In this document: positions 24,560-33,903 of the stretch, one piece after another
Layout of the letters: every line of letters starts with the position of its first letter
How positions within the stretch are numbered: position 1 is the stretch's first letter
Source of the DNA: a bacterium
GTDB lineage: Bacteria > Zhuqueibacterota > QNDG01
NCBI GenBank assembly: GCA_021158245.1
Contig: JAGGVB010000088.1
Location: 1 to 44,792, forward strand
Length of the DNA stretch: 44,792 nucleotides
Direction of reading: 5' to 3'
The notes under the pieces: generated by a model
Database searches by the model: none
Seen by the model: only the letters and a program-made list of their open reading frames with translations
Told to the model about the DNA's origin: nothing
Program-made: the position numbers and the translations under genes

Positions 24560-27500
24560 ATGAACCCATTAAATAAAATAATCATCGGAATAGATATAGG
24601 GACTGTCAGTATTAAGGCTGCTGTTATATCTGATTCTGATATTAATATTTCGGATGAACTGCTTAGAAATGGGCTCAGAAAAAGTTTGATTAACGTGTCT
24701 GAAGAATCTTTATATCTGTATCTTTCTCCGTACATAAGGCATGCAGGCAGGCATAGAATTGAAGTGGAAAAAATCATAAAAGGTATAGCCAAATCTATCA
24801 AATATAAAAAAGTATCTGTTTTTGTTACAGGAGCAGGGGGTAAAGAGGCTTTAAAATATCTTAGCGCAAAATATATTAATGAGTTCAGGGCCGTAGCAGA
24901 AGGTGTGGGAGTACTTTATCCTGAAGTGAATACAATTTTTGAAATTGGCGGAGAGAAATCAAAATATGTTCTTTTAAAGAGATTTGGCAGGAATGGTTTC
25001 ACAATTGAGGATTATGAAAAGAACGGCGAGTGTGCTGCTGGAACAGGTGCTTTTTTTGATCAGCAGGCAGAACGCCTCGAAGTTTCTGTTGAAGAGGCGG
25101 GAAGAATGATCCTTGATGTAAAGCGAAACCCCACCATAGCTGGAAGGTGCTCGGTTTTTGCAAAATCTGATATGATACATGCACAGCAGAGAGGTTATAA
25201 ACCTGATGAAGTGCTTAAAGGGCTGGCCTATGCTATTGTAAGAAATTTCAGCGGGAATATAACAAAGGGGAAAAAGATAATTCCCAAGGTTGCTTTTGTA
25301 GGGGGGATTGCTTTTAATAAGGGAATTGTCCAGGCGGTTAAAGAACACTTTGACTTGAAATCGGATGATTTAATTGTGCCTGAAGACCATGCATGGATCA
25401 GTGCCGCAGGTGCTGCGTTAATTGGATTAAGTGACGGCGCTGTCAATAAAACAGAGCTTGCTATTAAAGATAATGATGCTGTTAATAAATATTACCCATA
25501 TTCAAAAAAACTTTCAAATAAGCGGGTTCGGGTTATTGAAGATGAAATAAATTCGCACAATTTAGATGGTACTGAATTTTATCTCGGTGTGGATATAGGG
25601 TCTATCAGCACAAATTTTGCGCTTATAAACGAACACGGCAATCTTATATCAGGATTATATAAGATGACAAAAGGAAGGCCTGTTGAAGTTGTACAAAACG
25701 GCCTTATGGAGATGCTTTCCGAAACAGGCAGTAAAATAAAATTAAATGGAGTGGGTACAACCGGATCCGGAAGAGAGCTTATTGGGCATCTTATAGGAGC
25801 TGATACTGTTAAGGATGAAATAACTGCACACAAAACAGGTGCTCAGTTTGTAGCTGACAGATACATTGGGAAAAAAGTAGATACAATATTTGAGATAGGC
25901 GGGCAGGATTCAAAATTCATATCCCTGTCTGATGGGGTTGTTGTTGATTTCAGCCTTAATGATGCATGTGCTGCAGGTACAGGGTCTTTTCTTGAAGAGC
26001 AGGCAAAGAAGCTTGGAATAAGTATTAAAAATGAATTTGCAAATCTTGCTTTGGCTGCTGAACAACCTCTGAAGATAGGGGAACGATGTACGGTTTTTAT
26101 GGAGAAAGAGATAGATTTATATTTACAGAAAGATATCCCTCTGGAAAATATTGTAGCAGGTATAGCTTTGTCCGTAGTGCATAACTATTTAAACAGAGTC
26201 GTTAAAAAGCGAAGAATTGGAGATACGATATTTTTTCAGGGTGGAACTGCATATAACAGGAGTGTAGCCGCTGCATTTTCTACTGTACTTGAAAAGGATA
26301 TAATTGTGCCTCCTTATAATGGAATAATCGGTGCAATCGGAGCAGCTCTTCTTGCAAAGGAGAAGAATAAGAAAAAGAGCTCAAATTTCCGTGGATGGGA
26401 TTTAAGAGGTGTTGATTACAAGGAAAGAGAATTCGTTTGTAAGGGATGTTCAAACAATTGTACTGTTAAAGAATTTACTGTTGAGGGAGAAAAAAGTTAC
26501 TGGGGCGATAAATGTTCAGTAAAATACAGAAAAGTATCAAAGAACGGCAGAAAATCACCAATAGATTCACTTTTTACAAAAAGAGAAGATTTGATTCAAG
26601 AGATAATAGAAAAAAACAACAGAAAAAAAATTACAAAGAAAGAAAAAATATTTCTGCCGCAGACTCTGTTTATAATTGATAAACTTCCTTTTTGGCATAC
26701 ATTTTTTAAGGAATTGGGATTTGAAGTAATTATAGGTGAAAAAAGCTCCAATTCAACTGGAAATAAAGGGATAGAGATATCAGCAGCAGATCCGTGCTTT
26801 CCTGTTCAGATTTCATTAGGGCACCTGTACAACGGTTTTAAAAACAGCGATGCTTTTGTTTTTTATCCCAATGTAATAAATGAAGAAGACCCGACGGACG
26901 GAGTATCTTCATATATATGCCCATGGGGCCAGACATTATCACTTGTTGCCGTAAATACTCCTGCATTAAGCGGATTTAAAGAAAGGCTGCTCTACCCGAA
27001 CATTCAGTTCAGGGAAGGGCGTGATTTTGTTGAAAAACAGCTTTTTGATTTTATCCGGAAGTTCGGTGTTAAAAGAGGAGAAAATAGAAGAGCAGTAAAA
27101 TCTGCATATTCAGCACAGGGGAATTTATCCAAAATGCTCCTTGTAGAAGGTGATAAAGCATTAAAAAAGATATATGATGCAGGCCAGCCATTTATTGTAC
27201 TTGTAGGCAGGCCGTATAATATGTACGATTTTGAACTGAATCTGCACATACCGGATAAATTGTCCAATATATACGGGGTGCCTGTTGTACCTATGGATTT
27301 CCTGCCATTCCAGGATCAAAATATAGATGAAATTAATGACCACATGTTCTGGAATTACGGACGAAAAATTATGCAGGCTGCAAAATATACACGTAATTTG
27401 AAAGACAGCCACATTATTTTTATAAGTAACTTTAAATGCGGGCCTGATTCTTACATACGGCACTACATGGAAGAAGCAGCCGGAGGCCCATATCTTTTTC

Positions 27501-27580
27501 TGCAGCTTGACAGCCATGCAAATGATGCGGGAGTTATGACAAGAATAGAAGCTTATCTTGAAAGTAAGAGTATTGTTTAA
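24560..27580 (+). CDS. 2-hydroxyacyl-CoA dehydratase activase-like protein, double ASKHA ATPase plus DUF2229
   Basis: 1006 residues. Two BadF/BcrA/HgdC-type ATPase domains (about 8-290, GIDIGTVSIK; about 338-610, GVDIGSISTN), each with the cluster-ligand motifs of activases: ECAAGTGAF and RCSVF in the first, ACAAGTGSF and RCTVFMEKE in the second. Then a Cys-rich knot (CKGCSNNC at about 627, and a later CSVK) and a DUF2229 region (about 690-1000, DPCFPVQI). Activases use ATP to inject an electron from a [4Fe-4S] cluster into a partner dehydratase or double-cubane protein. Family members I know of carry a further HgdB-like part in one chain of about 1400 residues; here that part is the next gene, 2 bases on. 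The substrate is unknown. No clear ribosome site. Confidence 0.88.
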   Translation: MNPLNKIIIGIDIGTVSIKAAVISDSDINISDELLRNGLRKSLINVSEESLYLYLSPYIRHAGRHRIEVEKIIKGIAKSIKYKKVSVFVTGAGGKEALKYLSAKYINEFRAVAEGVGVLYPEVNTIFEIGGEKSKYVLLKRFGRNGFTIEDYEKNGECAAGTGAFFDQQAERLEVSVEEAGRMILDVKRNPTIAGRCSVFAKSDMIHAQQRGYKPDEVLKGLAYAIVRNFSGNITKGKKIIPKVAFVGGIAFNKGIVQAVKEHFDLKSDDLIVPEDHAWISAAGAALIGLSDGAVNKTELAIKDNDAVNKYYPYSKKLSNKRVRVIEDEINSHNLDGTEFYLGVDIGSISTNFALINEHGNLISGLYKMTKGRPVEVVQNGLMEMLSETGSKIKLNGVGTTGSGRELIGHLIGADTVKDEITAHKTGAQFVADRYIGKKVDTIFEIGGQDSKFISLSDGVVVDFSLNDACAAGTGSFLEEQAKKLGISIKNEFANLALAAEQPLKIGERCTVFMEKEIDLYLQKDIPLENIVAGIALSVVHNYLNRVVKKRRIGDTIFFQGGTAYNRSVAAAFSTVLEKDIIVPPYNGIIGAIGAALLAKEKNKKKSSNFRGWDLRGVDYKEREFVCKGCSNNCTVKEFTVEGEKSYWGDKCSVKYRKVSKNGRKSPIDSLFTKREDLIQEIIEKNNRKKITKKEKIFLPQTLFIIDKLPFWHTFFKELGFEVIIGEKSSNSTGNKGIEISAADPCFPVQISLGHLYNGFKNSDAFVFYPNVINEEDPTDGVSSYICPWGQTLSLVAVNTPALSGFKERLLYPNIQFREGRDFVEKQLFDFIRKFGVKRGENRRAVKSAYSAQGNLSKMLLVEGDKALKKIYDAGQPFIVLVGRPYNMYDFELNLHIPDKLSNIYGVPVVPMDFLPFQDQNIDEINDHMFWNYGRKIMQAAKYTRNLKDSHIIFISNFKCGPDSYIRHYMEEAAGGPYLFLQLDSHANDAGVMTRIEAYLESKSIV

Positions 27581-27582
27581 TT

Positions 27583-28827
27583 ATGAATGTATTAAAAGGC
27601 AGAAAATTATACATACCGAGAATGAGCGATGAAGGCGCAGAGCTCACAGCAGCAGCTTTCCGGTCACAGGGAGTGGAAGCACAGCCGTCGCCTCAGTCTG
27701 ATGAGAGTACTCTGGAACTAGCTGCAAAATTCACAACTGGAGAAGAGTGCCTTCCACAGAGAGTTACTCTTGGAAATTTTCTAAAAATTATTCTTGCGGA
27801 TGATTTCATACCTGAAAAAAATGCATTTTTAATGCCTACATCAAACGGGCCGTGCAGATTCGGCCAGTATTCACCACTTTTAAAAACCATTATAAAAGAA
27901 CTTGGTTATGAAGAAGCAGTTGTTTTTTCTCCTACAAGCAGCAACGGATATGAAGATTTTGCAGGAAAGGTTAACTGGTTTTTAAGAACAGCATGGAGAT
28001 CAATAGTTGCTGCGGATATTACAAGGAAGATGCTTTACATGGTCAGGCCTTATGAGAAAGAAGAGGGCGCTGCAGATAAAATTCACAGAAAAACTTTAAA
28101 TAACATGGCAGAAGTTTTAAGTAATCCTGAATATACTCTCAGGAAGCAGATGACTGAAATGCAGGGTGTTCTTGAAAATGCAAGAGACAGTTATCTTAAA
28201 ATGCCTGTAAAACAAAATTTGGGAACTCTGCCCCTTGTAGGTATTGTAGGTGAGATTTATCTTAGATTTAATGATTTCAGCAACCAGTATCTCATACGAA
28301 AATTGGAAAAGATAGGTGCAGAAGCCTGGATTGCCGATATATCGGAATGGGTGTGGTATACAAATTTTGAGGAGAAAAGAAAATTAATAGAAAAGGGGAA
28401 TAGATTTTCTTTTCAAATGGCAAAGATAAAAATAAGACATACAGTTCAAAAAATTGATGAGTATGGATTAAAAGAACCTGTTAAAAAGTTCTTTTCAGAT
28501 AGAAGAGAGGCAAAAACAGAAGAAATACTATTGAATAGTGAGGGATTTCTGCCTGCAAGAATGGCGCTTGGAGAAATGACTCTGAATTCGGGTAAAGCCA
28601 TATCTTTTTATAAAGAAGGGTGCGACGGAGTAGTAGATATAAGTCCCTTTACATGCATGAATGGAATTGTTACAGAGGTTGTTTATCCTAATATAAGCAG
28701 ATTTTGCAGCAGCATGCCTGTAAGGATTTTTTATTTTGACGGAGTGCCTTTTGATTTGGAAGGAGACCTGGAAATTTTTATGGAGCAGGTAAAAACTTAC
28801 CGAAAGAAAAAGATTGTGAAAAAATAG
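27583..28827 (+). CDS. HgdB/dehydratase D-component-like protein, partner of upstream activase
   Basis: 414 residues, starting 2 bases after the stop of the activase-like gene and in another frame. It reads like the 2-hydroxyglutaryl-CoA dehydratase D-component fold found at the C-terminus of long fused activases. Conserved Cys sites that could bind Fe-S: GEECLPQ (about 54-60), GPCRFGQY (about 88-95) and GCDGV/FTCMNG (about 347-362). Together with the upstream product the length is about 1420 residues, as expected for the fused family. A proper ATG start and no obvious sequence decay at the junction favour a natural split. It may reduce an acyl-CoA-like or other small substrate with low-potential electrons; this is inference. 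Confidence 0.82.
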   Translation: MNVLKGRKLYIPRMSDEGAELTAAAFRSQGVEAQPSPQSDESTLELAAKFTTGEECLPQRVTLGNFLKIILADDFIPEKNAFLMPTSNGPCRFGQYSPLLKTIIKELGYEEAVVFSPTSSNGYEDFAGKVNWFLRTAWRSIVAADITRKMLYMVRPYEKEEGAADKIHRKTLNNMAEVLSNPEYTLRKQMTEMQGVLENARDSYLKMPVKQNLGTLPLVGIVGEIYLRFNDFSNQYLIRKLEKIGAEAWIADISEWVWYTNFEEKRKLIEKGNRFSFQMAKIKIRHTVQKIDEYGLKEPVKKFFSDRREAKTEEILLNSEGFLPARMALGEMTLNSGKAISFYKEGCDGVVDISPFTCMNGIVTEVVYPNISRFCSSMPVRIFYFDGVPFDLEGDLEIFMEQVKTYRKKKIVKK

Positions 28828-28846
28828 CATATAGTTAAGTTTTTAC

Positions 28847-28875
28847 TTGACATAAAGGCTATATTTCATTAAAAT
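28847..28875 (+). promoter_or_regulatory. Sigma-70 promoter of the OPT transporter
   Basis: TTGACA at 28847-28852 and TAAAAT at 28870-28875 with a 17-base spacer. It lies about 150 bases upstream of the transporter start and directly before a leader with alternative hairpins. Confidence 0.75.
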
Positions 28876-28916
28876 GGTTGTCTGCATTTACAGGGGAAAA
28901 GATAGGTGAATGAGTC

Positions 28917-29004
28917 GCAACTAAATCAAAATATGTTGCCAGTTTTAAAGATTTTGGAGATATGCGTTTAGCGCCTGTATCTATTGGGGATACTGGCGTT
29001 TTTT
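28917..29004 (+). promoter_or_regulatory. Candidate transcription attenuator in the OPT leader
   Basis: Terminator hairpin 28972-28998: CGCCTGTATC with GATACTGGCG, nine pairs and one T-T mismatch, followed by six T (28999-29004). Competing pairings are available: GCCAGT (28938-28943) is complementary to ACTGGC in the terminator 3' arm (28992-28997), and GCAAC (28917-28921) can pair with GTTGC (28935-28939) and block that. This is the layout of an on/off leader, but no known ligand motif was recognised. Confidence 0.55.
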
Positions 29005-29025
29005 CATTGAATAAGGGAGGGAATA

Positions 29026-31140
29026 ATGGCAGAAGAGAGAAAGGTTCTTCCGGAGAATGCATACCGTCCGTTAAAAAAGGGAGAAGTTTACACCCCTTTT
29101 ATACCGGCAGACAAATCAGTTTATGAGGTAACGCTCCGTTCAGTATTGACCGGAGTAATTATGGCAGTGCTTTTTTCATTTTCAGCATGCTATCTTGGAC
29201 TTGTTGCAGGCCAGGTTTTTGAGGCTGCTATACCTATTGCAATTCTTGCAGTTGGTATGTCAGGGATGTTTGCAAGAAAAAACACTATATTGGAAAATGT
29301 GATTATTCAGTCCATTGGAGCAGCATCAGGCGTTGTTGTTGCAGGTGCAATATTTACACTTCCAGCTCTTTACATTCTTGGACTTAAGATAACTATTTTC
29401 CATACATTTATTGCAGGAAGTCTTGGCGGTTTTCTCGGTATACTTTTCTTAATCCCATTAAGAAAATATTTTGTTGCGGAAGAACATGGTAAACTTCCTT
29501 TTCCGGAAGCGACTGCGACTACAGAGATTCTTGCTACAGGAGAGTCAGGCGGCAAATCTGCAAAAGTACTTGTGGTTTCAATGATTCTTGGCGGGGTCTA
29601 CGATTTTTTCGTTGAAGCAATGCATGTATGGCCTAAGCAGTTGCGAACTGATGTACTTTTTGGCAAGGCAGGTGCTGCTATTGCACATAAAGCCAAATTG
29701 GTTTTTAAGTTAGACGGAACGGCTGCTCTTTTCGGGCTTGGTTATATAATAGGTATTAAATATGCCTCAATTATTTCAGCAGGATCAATACTTTCATTCC
29801 TCGTTTTTATACCGCTTGTGTACTATTTTGGCCAGCATATCCCCTCAATACTGCCCCCTGGTTCAATACCCATAGGGCAAATGAATGAAGTGCAGATTTT
29901 TTCCGAATATGTTCAGAAAATCGGAATAGGTGCAATTGCAATGGCAGGGTTTCTTGGAATTGCAAAAATGGGCAAAATTATTGTATCTTCCTTCTCAATA
30001 GGGTTAAAAGAAATTGTACACGGTAAAAGTTCGGAACAGGGAGCAGTTCCCAGAACAAATATTGACATGAACATTAAGAATGTTATAATACTTATAGTTG
30101 CAGTTATGGTTTTTATTTTTGCTGCGTTCTGGATTTTTGCATCACCTGCCGGGACAACGGGTTTTGCCCTAAAAGTTGCAGGTATAGGGTTACTTATAGT
30201 TGCTATATTGAGTTTTCTTTTTACTCCTGTGGCGGCACGTGCAACTGCGATTGTTGGTGTTAATCCTGTATCTGGAATGACTTTAATAACTTTAATAATC
30301 TCTTCAATAATTCTTATTGCAATCGGGCTTGATGGTAAAACAGGGATGACTGTTGCCTTAATTATGGGCTGCGTTGTTTGTACTGCTCTGTCAACATCAG
30401 GCGCATTTGTAACTGATTTAAAAATTGGTTACTGGCTTGGAAGTACTCCGAGAAATCAGCAGAGATGGAAATTCCTTGGTGTTATTGTCTCTGCAATTTC
30501 TGTATCTCTTGCAATTTTGCTGATTCATAAAGCATACGGATTTACAATAGGAGGAAGCATATTGGAAGGCGGAGTGCCGAATCCTGCAATTGCAGCGCCT
30601 CAGGGCAATTTGATGGCAGTAATAATCAAGTCTCTTATGATTAAATCTCAGATTCCATATCTTCTGTATGCACTTGGTGCATTAATTGCGATTGTACTGG
30701 AGATGATAGGGGTGTCTTCACTTGCTTTCGCTCTTGGCATGTATCTGCCTATACAGATCAATATGCCTCTGCTTGTAGGCGGAGCTGTTTCATGGATGGT
30801 AATAAGAGCCTCAAAGAAGAGTAAGAAAGAAAAGGGGGACAGCCCGAAAGAGCGTGGTACACTTATTGCCTCTGGTTTTATCGCAGGAGGAGCATTAATG
30901 GGTGTTGTGGGTGCGCTTCTCAATCTTAATGAAATAGGCAAACCCATTAGATTTATATCAGTAGGTGCAAAATATGTAAGCAGTGTTCTATCAGGGACAA
31001 ATAAAGCTATATGGACTGTCAGCGGGCACAGGGCCTATTTCGATTCAATTACAGGCCAGCTTATAAGCCTTGCGGCTTTCTTAAGTATTTGTCTGTTTTG
31101 TTATTTTTATGCAAATGGAAAAAGAAAAAAAGAAAATTAA
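29026..31140 (+). CDS. OPT-family oligopeptide/metal-chelate transporter
   Basis: 704 residues and about 14 to 16 hydrophobic segments spread along the chain, starting near residue 35. The N-terminal part (YEVTLRSVLTGVIMAVLF and the following Gly/Ala-rich helices) is typical of bacterial OPT transporters. They import oligopeptides or metal-chelates by proton coupling across the inner membrane. GGGAGG at about 29014-29019 fixes the ATG. It has its own promoter and a leader with a terminator hairpin, so expression is probably conditional. It is followed after 23 bases by korA, with no terminator seen, so korAB could be cotranscribed with it; this suggests peptide-derived 2-oxoacids as a possible substrate link. 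Confidence 0.92.
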   Translation: MAEERKVLPENAYRPLKKGEVYTPFIPADKSVYEVTLRSVLTGVIMAVLFSFSACYLGLVAGQVFEAAIPIAILAVGMSGMFARKNTILENVIIQSIGAASGVVVAGAIFTLPALYILGLKITIFHTFIAGSLGGFLGILFLIPLRKYFVAEEHGKLPFPEATATTEILATGESGGKSAKVLVVSMILGGVYDFFVEAMHVWPKQLRTDVLFGKAGAAIAHKAKLVFKLDGTAALFGLGYIIGIKYASIISAGSILSFLVFIPLVYYFGQHIPSILPPGSIPIGQMNEVQIFSEYVQKIGIGAIAMAGFLGIAKMGKIIVSSFSIGLKEIVHGKSSEQGAVPRTNIDMNIKNVIILIVAVMVFIFAAFWIFASPAGTTGFALKVAGIGLLIVAILSFLFTPVAARATAIVGVNPVSGMTLITLIISSIILIAIGLDGKTGMTVALIMGCVVCTALSTSGAFVTDLKIGYWLGSTPRNQQRWKFLGVIVSAISVSLAILLIHKAYGFTIGGSILEGGVPNPAIAAPQGNLMAVIIKSLMIKSQIPYLLYALGALIAIVLEMIGVSSLAFALGMYLPIQINMPLLVGGAVSWMVIRASKKSKKEKGDSPKERGTLIASGFIAGGALMGVVGALLNLNEIGKPIRFISVGAKYVSSVLSGTNKAIWTVSGHRAYFDSITGQLISLAAFLSICLFCYFYANGKRKKEN

Positions 31141-31163
31141 TTCTTTAGGATGGGACAGTAAGG

Positions 31164-32996
31164 ATGGAAAAAAGAAAGTTTAAAAGCGATGTCGATTTTA
31201 CGGTTCGTATCGGAGGAGAAGGCGGTGAAGGTTCAATAAGCTGTGGTGAGATGTTTGCGAAAGCTGTGTCGAGAACTGAATACCATGTTTTTACGTACAT
31301 CACCTATCCCTCTGAGATGAGAGGCGGATTTTCAATGATTCAAATCCGTGTGCGTGACTGGACAATTTATTCAATGGGCAGTAAGGTTGATTACCTTGTG
31401 GTGTTTAACCAGAATGCATATACCAGGACAATAGATAGTCTTAAAAAAGGCGGTATGCTGATTTATGACCCGGATGTTGTTGAAATTGATGATAATCTTG
31501 ATGCTGCTGTATATCCGATAGAACTTACAAAATTGGCAAAAGAATCAACAGGAAGTAATCTTGGTAAGAATGTTGTTGCACTTGGTGCTCTGGGAAGCAT
31601 GTTTGATATTTCTAAATCTGTACTTGAAAAACTTATAAGAGACAGATACGGTAAAAAGGGAAGTGAAGTTATTGAGAAGAATATAAGAGCCCTGACTCAG
31701 GGTTATATGGCTGGCGAGAAAAATAAATGGGAAAAGAAGTATCGCCTTGGTTCCGATAAGGATAAGCCAACTTATATGATGCTTACAGGCAATGAAGCTG
31801 TTGCTCTCGGCGCAATAGCAGCAGGGTGCAGATTTGTTGCAGGGTACCCCATTACTCCGGCAACACCTATTTTTGAAACGCTGACAAAACTTATGCCGAA
31901 AGTCGGAGGCAGGGCAATACAGATGGAAGATGAGATTGCTTCAATATCAGCTATTATCGGCGGATCTTTTGCAGGAGAAAAGGTAATTACTCCTACTTCA
32001 GGCCCGGGCCTTCAGCTTATGGCAGAGCAGATTAATCTTGCGGCAATGCTTGAACTCCCAATGGTTATTGTTGATGTTCAGAGAGGCGGCCCAAGTACAG
32101 GGCTTCCGACTAAAACAGAACAGTCTGATTTGAAATTTGCAATATACGGTACTGCAGGAGAATCACCGCGATGTATTCTGGCTCCTACCAATGTTGAGGA
32201 CTGTTTTTATCAAACAATCAGAGCTTTTAATATTGCAGAGAAATATCAGATGCCTGTTATTCTTATGACGGACCAGTCCATTGGTTATAGAAAAGCAACG
32301 GTCAAAATTCCTGATTTCAGCAATATTAAAAAGATATTAAAAGACGATGTATTAAGAAGTTCTCTGATACCTTCGGCTGAAATGATGGAAATTGTATCAA
32401 GATCTACTCCATCTGAAGATGAGTTGAAAGATTACAAGAGATTTAAGTTTACAGAAACAGGAGTAAGCCCTGTAACTATCCCCGGAACTAAAGGGGGGCA
32501 GTATCTTGCAACAGGTCTTGAACACAGAGAAGACGGACGTGCTGATTACGGCCCTGAAAATCATCTCAAGATGACCAAAAAGCGGTTTAGAAAATTACAA
32601 TATTTGTCAAAAGCTTTTGAGGAGAATCCGCCTGAATATTATGGATCTGAAGATGCGGAAATAGGAATAATAGGGTGGGGCTCTACAGAAGGAGCTATTA
32701 GAGAAGCAAGATATCTTGCTGAAGATAGGGGTGTATTAATCAGGCATCTCCATCCCAAAGAGATTTCGCCTCTGCCGGAAAGACAGATCAAACATTTTCT
32801 TTCGGGGCTTAAGCAAGTTATAATTGTGGAAGAGAATTATACAGGACAGTTTGCACATTTTATTAAGGCTAAGTTCGGAATAAAACCGATTGAGATTCAT
32901 AAGTGTGAAGGAATCCCGATCTCTCCGGAAGAAATTTTGGTTGGAATTGAAAAAGTAGCGAGGGTTATAGATGAAGATAACATCACAGGACTATAA
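31164..32996 (+). CDS. korA: 2-oxoacid:ferredoxin oxidoreductase, alpha subunit with fused gamma domain
   Basis: 610 residues. The N-terminal gamma domain (about 1-190, VRIGGEGGEGS and YPSEMRGG) is fused to the alpha pyrimidine-binding domain (from about 205, GNEAVALGAIAAGCRF then GYPITPATP), with a C-terminal alpha domain II (about 495-600). With KorB it oxidatively decarboxylates 2-oxoacids to acyl-CoA, reducing ferredoxin. The fused gamma-alpha layout is typical of the two-subunit KorAB type (2-oxoglutarate preference) but also occurs with other 2-oxoacids. The end overlaps korB by 26 bases. Confidence 0.93.
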   Translation: MEKRKFKSDVDFTVRIGGEGGEGSISCGEMFAKAVSRTEYHVFTYITYPSEMRGGFSMIQIRVRDWTIYSMGSKVDYLVVFNQNAYTRTIDSLKKGGMLIYDPDVVEIDDNLDAAVYPIELTKLAKESTGSNLGKNVVALGALGSMFDISKSVLEKLIRDRYGKKGSEVIEKNIRALTQGYMAGEKNKWEKKYRLGSDKDKPTYMMLTGNEAVALGAIAAGCRFVAGYPITPATPIFETLTKLMPKVGGRAIQMEDEIASISAIIGGSFAGEKVITPTSGPGLQLMAEQINLAAMLELPMVIVDVQRGGPSTGLPTKTEQSDLKFAIYGTAGESPRCILAPTNVEDCFYQTIRAFNIAEKYQMPVILMTDQSIGYRKATVKIPDFSNIKKILKDDVLRSSLIPSAEMMEIVSRSTPSEDELKDYKRFKFTETGVSPVTIPGTKGGQYLATGLEHREDGRADYGPENHLKMTKKRFRKLQYLSKAFEENPPEYYGSEDAEIGIIGWGSTEGAIREARYLAEDRGVLIRHLHPKEISPLPERQIKHFLSGLKQVIIVEENYTGQFAHFIKAKFGIKPIEIHKCEGIPISPEEILVGIEKVARVIDEDNITGL

Positions 32997-33822
32997 AAGC
33001 AGCATCAAACCGGTATGGTGCCCGGGATGCGGAGATTATGGAATACTTAAGTCCCTGGAAAAAGCATTGGCAGGGCTTGAGATTGCACCGGAGAACATAG
33101 CTACTGTATCAGGAATAGGGTGTTCGGGGAGATTTTCACATTTTTTGAATACATATTCTCTCCATGGAACACATGGAAGAGCTGTTCCTACTGCATTGGG
33201 TGTAAAAGCAGTACGTCCTGATCTTACGGTATTATGTGTTGGAGGGGATGGCGACGGCCTTGGAATCGGAGGCGGCCATATTGCTCATGCAGCAAGGAGG
33301 AATATAGATATTACGTATATCCTTATTGATAATAGGATTTACGGCCTTACAAAGGGGCAGTCATCACCAACAACTCCGCTTGATCAGAAAACAAAAACAT
33401 CGCCTTATGGAGTTTATGAAGAGCCATTAAATGCAGTGGCAATGTTTCTTGCATACGATGTGTCATTTATTGCAAAGATATCAAGTCTTCAGATAAATGA
33501 GATGGAGGGCATTTTAAAAGAAGCCATAACTCACAAGGGATTTTCTATAGTTTATGTAATGTCTCCATGTGTTACTTTCCCTGTTTTGGGTTATGACTAT
33601 TTAAAAGAAGTTATCAAACCCATACCTGAAGATCATGATCGTAATGATAAAATAAACGCTATGAAACTTGCTTATGATACGGAATCTATTTATACAGGCA
33701 TTTTTTATCAAAAACAGAAACCTACTCTTGATGAAAGGCTGTCAAATATTATCGAACAATCTGTTAGTGTTGAACATGATAATGAAATGACTGTTCAGCA
33801 GCTTCTTACAAGTTATGTCTGA
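32971..33822 (+). CDS. korB: 2-oxoacid:ferredoxin oxidoreductase, beta subunit
   Basis: 283 residues, carrying thiamine pyrophosphate and a [4Fe-4S] cluster. Cluster cysteines: WCPGCGDYG near residues 17-20, and Cys in MSPCVTFPVLG. The TPP motif GDGDGLGIGGGH to NRIYGLTKGQ is clear. The delta ferredoxin-like subunit is absent, as in KorAB systems. The start at ATG 32971 lies within the end of korA. Provides reduced ferredoxin, which could supply the activase system encoded upstream; that link is inference. An inverted repeat at 33851 follows. Confidence 0.94.
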   Translation: MKITSQDYKSSIKPVWCPGCGDYGILKSLEKALAGLEIAPENIATVSGIGCSGRFSHFLNTYSLHGTHGRAVPTALGVKAVRPDLTVLCVGGDGDGLGIGGGHIAHAARRNIDITYILIDNRIYGLTKGQSSPTTPLDQKTKTSPYGVYEEPLNAVAMFLAYDVSFIAKISSLQINEMEGILKEAITHKGFSIVYVMSPCVTFPVLGYDYLKEVIKPIPEDHDRNDKINAMKLAYDTESIYTGIFYQKQKPTLDERLSNIIEQSVSVEHDNEMTVQQLLTSYV

Positions 33823-33850
33823 TACATAAAAACAGTTGGATTTTAATTGA

Positions 33851-33884
33851 GAATGCCGTTTCTTATAGGAGGGAAACGGCATTC
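33851..33884 (+). terminator. Perfect 12-bp hairpin after korB
   Basis: GAATGCCGTTTC (33851-33862) with GAAACGGCATTC (33873-33884), loop of 10 containing TAGGAGG. The tail is TTTATA and not a clean T run, so termination may be partial. The next gene starts 19 bases later. Confidence 0.6.
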
Positions 33885-33903
33885 TTTATAAGAGGGCTTT
33901 GGA

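Noticed and set aside
27570-27590. Frameshift as the cause of the activase/dehydratase split
   Set aside because: The first gene ends with a normal stop and the second has its own ATG two bases later with no residue overlap or homopolymer at the junction; a natural split is more likely, though not proven.
33863-33872. SD-like TAGGAGG in the loop of the hairpin after korB as a translation-control site
   Set aside because: It is more than 30 bases from the next start codon, too far to serve it, and no other start follows at proper distance.
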